22,219 bases of DNA from a virus. A program made the translations under genes and the position numbers. Positions 20,007 to 22,219 of the stretch are shown here, in pieces. Below the pieces are notes generated by a model. The model had not been told where the DNA came from. It saw nothing but the letters and a program-made list of their open reading frames with translations, and did not search any database. Each line of letters opens with the position of its first letter. Position 1 is the stretch's first letter. The stretch is from positions 1-22,219 of the IMG/VR virus record IMGVR_UViG_3300042691_014303. One strand, 5' to 3'.

Positions 20007-20059
20007 AAAAAAATAAAAAAAGTTCTGGACATAGGATAAAAACGGAATAATTTCGAGGC

Positions 20060-20245
20060 ATGGAAGAAGATATTTGTAATTGGATGCCAGAAGAAATTTC
20101 TTGTGTTATTGTAAATGGAGAAATAATTCCTGTTGACAATGTAGAATTTCTGAATATAGAGGAGGACATATATGGGAGGGACTTGATGACCTTCATGTAT
20201 AATGGAGAAAGAAAGCAGTCGTTAGTAGTAAAAAAATACATTTAG
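20060..20245 (+). CDS. Hypothetical acidic small protein
   Basis: A 61-residue protein (MEEDICNWMPEEISCVIVNG; NGERKQSLVVKKYI). Pattern of short beta strands. First gene after the iteron region, so possibly under its control. No family recognised. Confidence 0.55.
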   Translation: MEEDICNWMPEEISCVIVNGEIIPVDNVEFLNIEEDIYGRDLMTFMYNGERKQSLVVKKYI

Positions 20246-20251
20246 AATAAA

Positions 20252-20270
20252 AACCAACCAACCACAACCA
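20252..20270 (+). promoter_or_regulatory. CA-rich translation leader (ACCAACCA repeats)
   Basis: AACCAACCAACCACAACCA directly abuts the ATG at 20271. No Shine-Dalgarno sequence. The same type of leader precedes the next two genes. Confidence 0.55.
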
Positions 20271-20468
20271 ATGAAAAAAACAGAACTGATTATTACCAGA
20301 GACGAGATCGAAGGAAGCGTATCCTACAATGTAATGGATTTGATTGATCCTTCGTTTGCAGGACGAGGCGAATCCTTCCGAAACTTGCGTGATGCGATTT
20401 CATATTGCAAAGCGCATAAAGTTGGATATTCTCGAAACAAGTCGATGGATATTCTCGACAACAATTAA
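20271..20468 (+). CDS. Hypothetical small protein
   Basis: A 65-residue protein (MKKTELIITRDEIEGSVSYN; GESFRNLRDAISYCKAHKVG). A strand pair followed by a helix with a C-terminal basic turn. No family recognised. Confidence 0.6.
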   Translation: MKKTELIITRDEIEGSVSYNVMDLIDPSFAGRGESFRNLRDAISYCKAHKVGYSRNKSMDILDNN

Positions 20469-20479
20469 ACCAACCAACC
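20468..20479 (+). promoter_or_regulatory. CA-rich translation leader
   Basis: AACCAACCAACC between the stop at 20466-20468 and the ATG at 20480, the same unit as at 20252. The gene at 21166 has ACTAAAACTAACC in this position. Confidence 0.55.
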
Positions 20480-21157
20480 ATGAATACACAACCAGTAGAT
20501 GAGTTCTTCGATTCAATCGAAGATAACGAAATTAAATTCCAATTCGATTATTGGAAGAAACTAAAACCTATCAATGATTCAGAACGATTCCAAAGATTCT
20601 TATTCGCTTTTATGAGCGTTCATACCACTTGGGAACGAAATGTAATTGGATACAACAACATCAAAGATTGGTGGACTTGGATGAATCGTTGGGATGTATT
20701 AAAAGATAAACTAATTGAATCCAGAGTAGGACTACACAACAACCGATTAAAATTCATTTCAAATTTCACCACAAAGTTCTGGTCTAATCCATCTAACTTT
20801 GATAAGGGAGATGGAGAAAATTGGTCTGGTTTTCGTAATCGTATCGTGAGGGAGATTACTGGTCTTGGACTTGCCAAATCATCCTTCGCAATCGAAATGA
20901 TATATCCCGATGAAGCAGAAGTAGTGTGTTTGGATACACACTTGTTCAAAGCATACGAACTCGACCAAACCAAACACAATCGAATGTATGACAAACTGGA
21001 ATCCCATTGGGTTAAAAATTCTTTTAAAAAAGACTTGCCTCCATATATTGCTCGGTGTATCTATTGGGATCGCAAGCAGGAGAAGCAAGATTCAAGGTAT
21101 TGGAGTCATGCCTTGGAAGAAGGAGACTTCTCCGATGAAGTAATCAACCTCAACTAA
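20480..21157 (+). CDS. HhH-GPD-like DNA glycosylase
   Basis: A 225-residue protein. Residues 124-160 fit the helix-hairpin-helix plus catalytic-Asp region of endonuclease III/MutY-type glycosylases: REITGLGLAKSSFAIEM (hairpin G-L-G, lysine at 133) and VVCLDTHLFKAYEL with D152 in the LDTH motif. No C-terminal Cys4 iron-sulfur loop is present. The N-terminal half (residues 35-100, FLFAFMSVHTTWERNVIGYN) would supply the helical lobe. Expected role: removal of damaged or modified bases, or a non-catalytic DNA-binding relative. Similar proteins are known in large phages. Confidence 0.65.
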   Translation: MNTQPVDEFFDSIEDNEIKFQFDYWKKLKPINDSERFQRFLFAFMSVHTTWERNVIGYNNIKDWWTWMNRWDVLKDKLIESRVGLHNNRLKFISNFTTKFWSNPSNFDKGDGENWSGFRNRIVREITGLGLAKSSFAIEMIYPDEAEVVCLDTHLFKAYELDQTKHNRMYDKLESHWVKNSFKKDLPPYIARCIYWDRKQEKQDSRYWSHALEEGDFSDEVINLN

Positions 21158-21165
21158 AACTAACC

Positions 21166-21453
21166 ATGACAAAAGAAGAACTAACCAAGATAGTAGAAGA
21201 AATGTTAGGAGAAGATGAAAACATTCTCCTCGCAGATGGATTTGAAGATGCGTTTATAGGAGTAGGAAGGCAATTCAATACTCCATTCGCAATATACGAT
21301 AGAGGATTTTGTATTGACATACTCTTGGAGGATATGTCAAATGAAGAAGCAGAAGAATACTTTGAATACAATGTTCAAGGTGCTTATGCTGGTGAATCAA
21401 CACCAGTATTCGTAGAGATGCTAAAATTCAACCAAGAAATAAAAACCAAATGA
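21166..21453 (+). CDS. Conserved phage protein (GFxxAFxGxG motif)
   Basis: A 95-residue acidic protein. ILLADGFEDAFIGVGRQFNT, then AIYDRGFCIDIL and EEAEEYFEYNVQGAYAGEST with TPVFVE, match a phage family of unknown function that I recognise by this motif order ('dGfdeAflGiGrrfg...AiYdr...eEA.Ey.eyNv.GAyvGe.TPvf'). Overlaps the next gene by 4 nt. Confidence 0.8.
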   Translation: MTKEELTKIVEEMLGEDENILLADGFEDAFIGVGRQFNTPFAIYDRGFCIDILLEDMSNEEAEEYFEYNVQGAYAGESTPVFVEMLKFNQEIKTK

Positions 21454-21746
21454 AAATAACAGAACCACTACCAGATACGGAACAAGTCCTATTGCTCAAT
21501 GCAATCAATGCACTTCGTTGTGCAGGACAAGATAAAATCGCAGACCATATTGATGAACGATTGGAAGCTATTGCCAAGACACCCAAGGTTGCTATTTATG
21601 TCAAAGGTGGAATGGTTGAAGCAATTCGTTCCAACATCTCACCAGAAATGGATATTGAGATTGTGGATGCAGATTGCCAACAACTCGACTATGAAGAAGA
21701 TCGTTGGGAAGAACTTCAAACTGAATTGGAATTTGGAAACTACTAA
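21450..21746 (+). CDS. Small phage protein with KGGxVEAIRSN motif
   Basis: A 98-residue protein. After a helical half (QVLLLNAINALRCAGQDKIA) comes VAIYVKGGMVEAIRSNISPE, then IEIVDADCQQ, and an acidic Trp-containing tail. 'VxVxGGxVxxVxSN...vxviDxD' is a common compact motif of short phage and plasmid proteins of unknown function. Confidence 0.7.
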   Translation: MKITEPLPDTEQVLLLNAINALRCAGQDKIADHIDERLEAIAKTPKVAIYVKGGMVEAIRSNISPEMDIEIVDADCQQLDYEEDRWEELQTELEFGNY

Positions 21747-21747
21747 C

Positions 21748-21936
21748 ATGAACAAGACATACGAACTTGATTGTCGTGGTGAAAGAATTGTATTGACACG
21801 ATTGAGCGGAGAGAGTATCAAGGACACTCTCTTTAGAGACTTTGGTTGGTTGCTAAAGCCAATCATGGAACAAACCAAGTCGTTTGAAAAAACACTTGAC
21901 AAACTAAACTGGAAAATCGTAGATCATTGGAAATGA
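21748..21936 (+). CDS. Hypothetical small protein
   Basis: A 62-residue protein with ATG at 21748, 1 nt after the upstream stop. A longer open frame upstream lies inside the preceding gene and is not used. It reads MNKTYELDCRGERIVLTRLS and ends LDKLNWKIVDHWK. Unknown function; ATGA overlap with the next gene. Confidence 0.6.
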   Translation: MNKTYELDCRGERIVLTRLSGESIKDTLFRDFGWLLKPIMEQTKSFEKTLDKLNWKIVDHWK

Positions 21937-22115
21937 AAACAGACCTAATAGAACAAATCGTAGATAACCTTCGTGTGCAGGGTAAAAATCCCGAATATAT
22001 TATTTCTTACTTGAAGAAGATCATTAGTGGACTTCAAGCAGTAGCACCCAAACCAGTCACAGGGTATTTGAATGTGACTATTCACAACATGACACCAGTA
22101 AAACAAACCAAATAG
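21933..22115 (+). CDS. Hypothetical small protein
   Basis: A 60-residue protein (MKTDLIEQIVDNLRVQGKNP). N-terminal helices (EQIVDNLRVQ; YIISYLKKIISGLQAV) and a beta-like tail (TGYLNVTIHNM). A TTG 6 nt upstream could be a start; the ATG at 21933 with ATGA overlap is preferred. Confidence 0.6.
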   Translation: MKTDLIEQIVDNLRVQGKNPEYIISYLKKIISGLQAVAPKPVTGYLNVTIHNMTPVKQTK

Positions 22116-22120
22116 AATAT

Positions 22121-22219
22121 ATGCCTAACCATTGCACCAACCAACTGAAACTCGAAAGCGGACAAGACATTCTAAATGTTTTGAATCCATATTTGATCGA
22201 AGCAACAGACAATAACTAT
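22121..22219 (+). CDS. Api92-like MPN-type phage protein, truncated by window edge
   Basis: The first 33 codons from the ATG at 22121: MPNHCTNQLKLESGQDILNV, continuing without a stop to the right edge. The N-terminus 'MPNxCxNxLxixG' is characteristic of the Api92/YubB-like family of small phage and plasmid proteins with a ferredoxin-like fold. Function unknown. The C-terminus lies beyond the window. Confidence 0.65.
   Translation, partial: MPNHCTNQLKLESGQDILNVLNPYLIEATDNNY

Larger units (their letters stand above)
19571..20059. other. Gene-free iteron-like region, candidate replication origin or control region
   Basis: 489 nt without a credible gene. TGTGTTACA occurs forward at 19606, 19651, 19807, 19824 and 19986, with an 8-of-9 copy at 19630, and reversed (TGTAACACA) at 19959 and 19998. 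Between them 19661-19800 is a T/A/G-rich tract of degenerate TGTAATGTATTATAAT units with many TACATTA/TAATGTA palindromes. A 9-bp hairpin lies at 19857-19887 and TTATCCACG (19907-19915) differs from the DnaA box consensus at one base. A weak hairpin plus T-run near 19583-19606 may terminate the upstream gene. Iterons, an AT-rich segment and a DnaA-like box suggest an origin; a multi-operator is the alternative. Confidence 0.55.

Noticed and set aside
21499-21747. Long N-terminal extension of the gene at 21748
   Set aside because: It lies wholly inside the gene at 21450-21746 in another frame; the ATG at 21748 fits the operon spacing.
1-22219. Insertion sequences or integrase/attachment sites
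   Set aside because: No transposase or recombinase frame and no terminal inverted repeats with target duplication were seen.

Overview
The window looks like part of a large, AT-rich tailed-phage genome, probably a myovirus-type phage of a Bacteroidota (Flavobacteria-like) host. Evidence for a phage: about 45 mostly small genes packed head to tail with 1-26 nt overlaps, many from families seen mainly in phages (YopX, Api92-like MPN proteins, phage metallophosphoesterase), two different RNA ligases, HNH endonucleases, a tRNA cluster and a phage-encoded tmRNA. Evidence for a Bacteroidota-like host is indirect. Shine-Dalgarno sites are essentially absent and leaders are A-rich or CA-rich. Several intergenic promoters pair TTGACA with a TAnnnTTT-like -10.

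Layout. Positions 1-9277 (all minus strand) hold small accessory genes: YopX, an SH3b membrane protein, a T4 Rnl1-type RNA ligase, a metallophosphoesterase, an HNH protein, an AstE/AspA-like M14 zinc hydrolase, and a lipoprotein with coiled coil and C-terminal membrane segment that resembles a unimolecular spanin. Several tiny membrane ORFs lie between them. Positions 9301-10944 (minus) form an RNA-gene block: tRNA-Thr, tRNA-Glu, tRNA-Gly, an HNH gene, a tRNA-Asn whose anticodon loop is interrupted by 49 nt, tRNA-Tyr, a CAU tRNA with an oversized variable loop, an 18-bp perfect hairpin, and a full tmRNA with a 35-residue tag ending YALAA.

Positions 11059-16625 (minus) hold at least six genes sharing an N-terminal tag, M-[KR]-S-K-D-Q-x-L-L-E followed by a second [LI]-x-E near residue 20. 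This is like the capsid-targeting and prohead-protease signals of T4 internal head proteins. The block also contains an unassigned structured ncRNA locus with its own promoter and terminator (about 12653-12884), a DRB0094-type RNA ligase and a PD-(D/E)XK-like nuclease.

Transcription switches to the plus strand at 16626-16712. Positions 16713-19570 hold small plus-strand genes, including another possible head protein. Positions 19571-20059 are gene-free: eight copies of TGTGTTACA in both orientations, a long T/A/G-rich tract, a stable hairpin and one near-consensus DnaA box, so a candidate origin or multi-site control region. Positions 20060-22219 hold a compact plus-strand operon, with CA-rich leaders before several genes, containing a HhH-GPD-like DNA glycosylase and small phage proteins, and ending in a truncated Api92-like gene.

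The common theme is RNA and translation upkeep (tRNAs, tmRNA, two RNA ligases) next to a set of proteins that look addressed to the phage head. No terminase, portal, capsid, tail or polymerase gene is visible, so the phage assignment rests on family content and layout.
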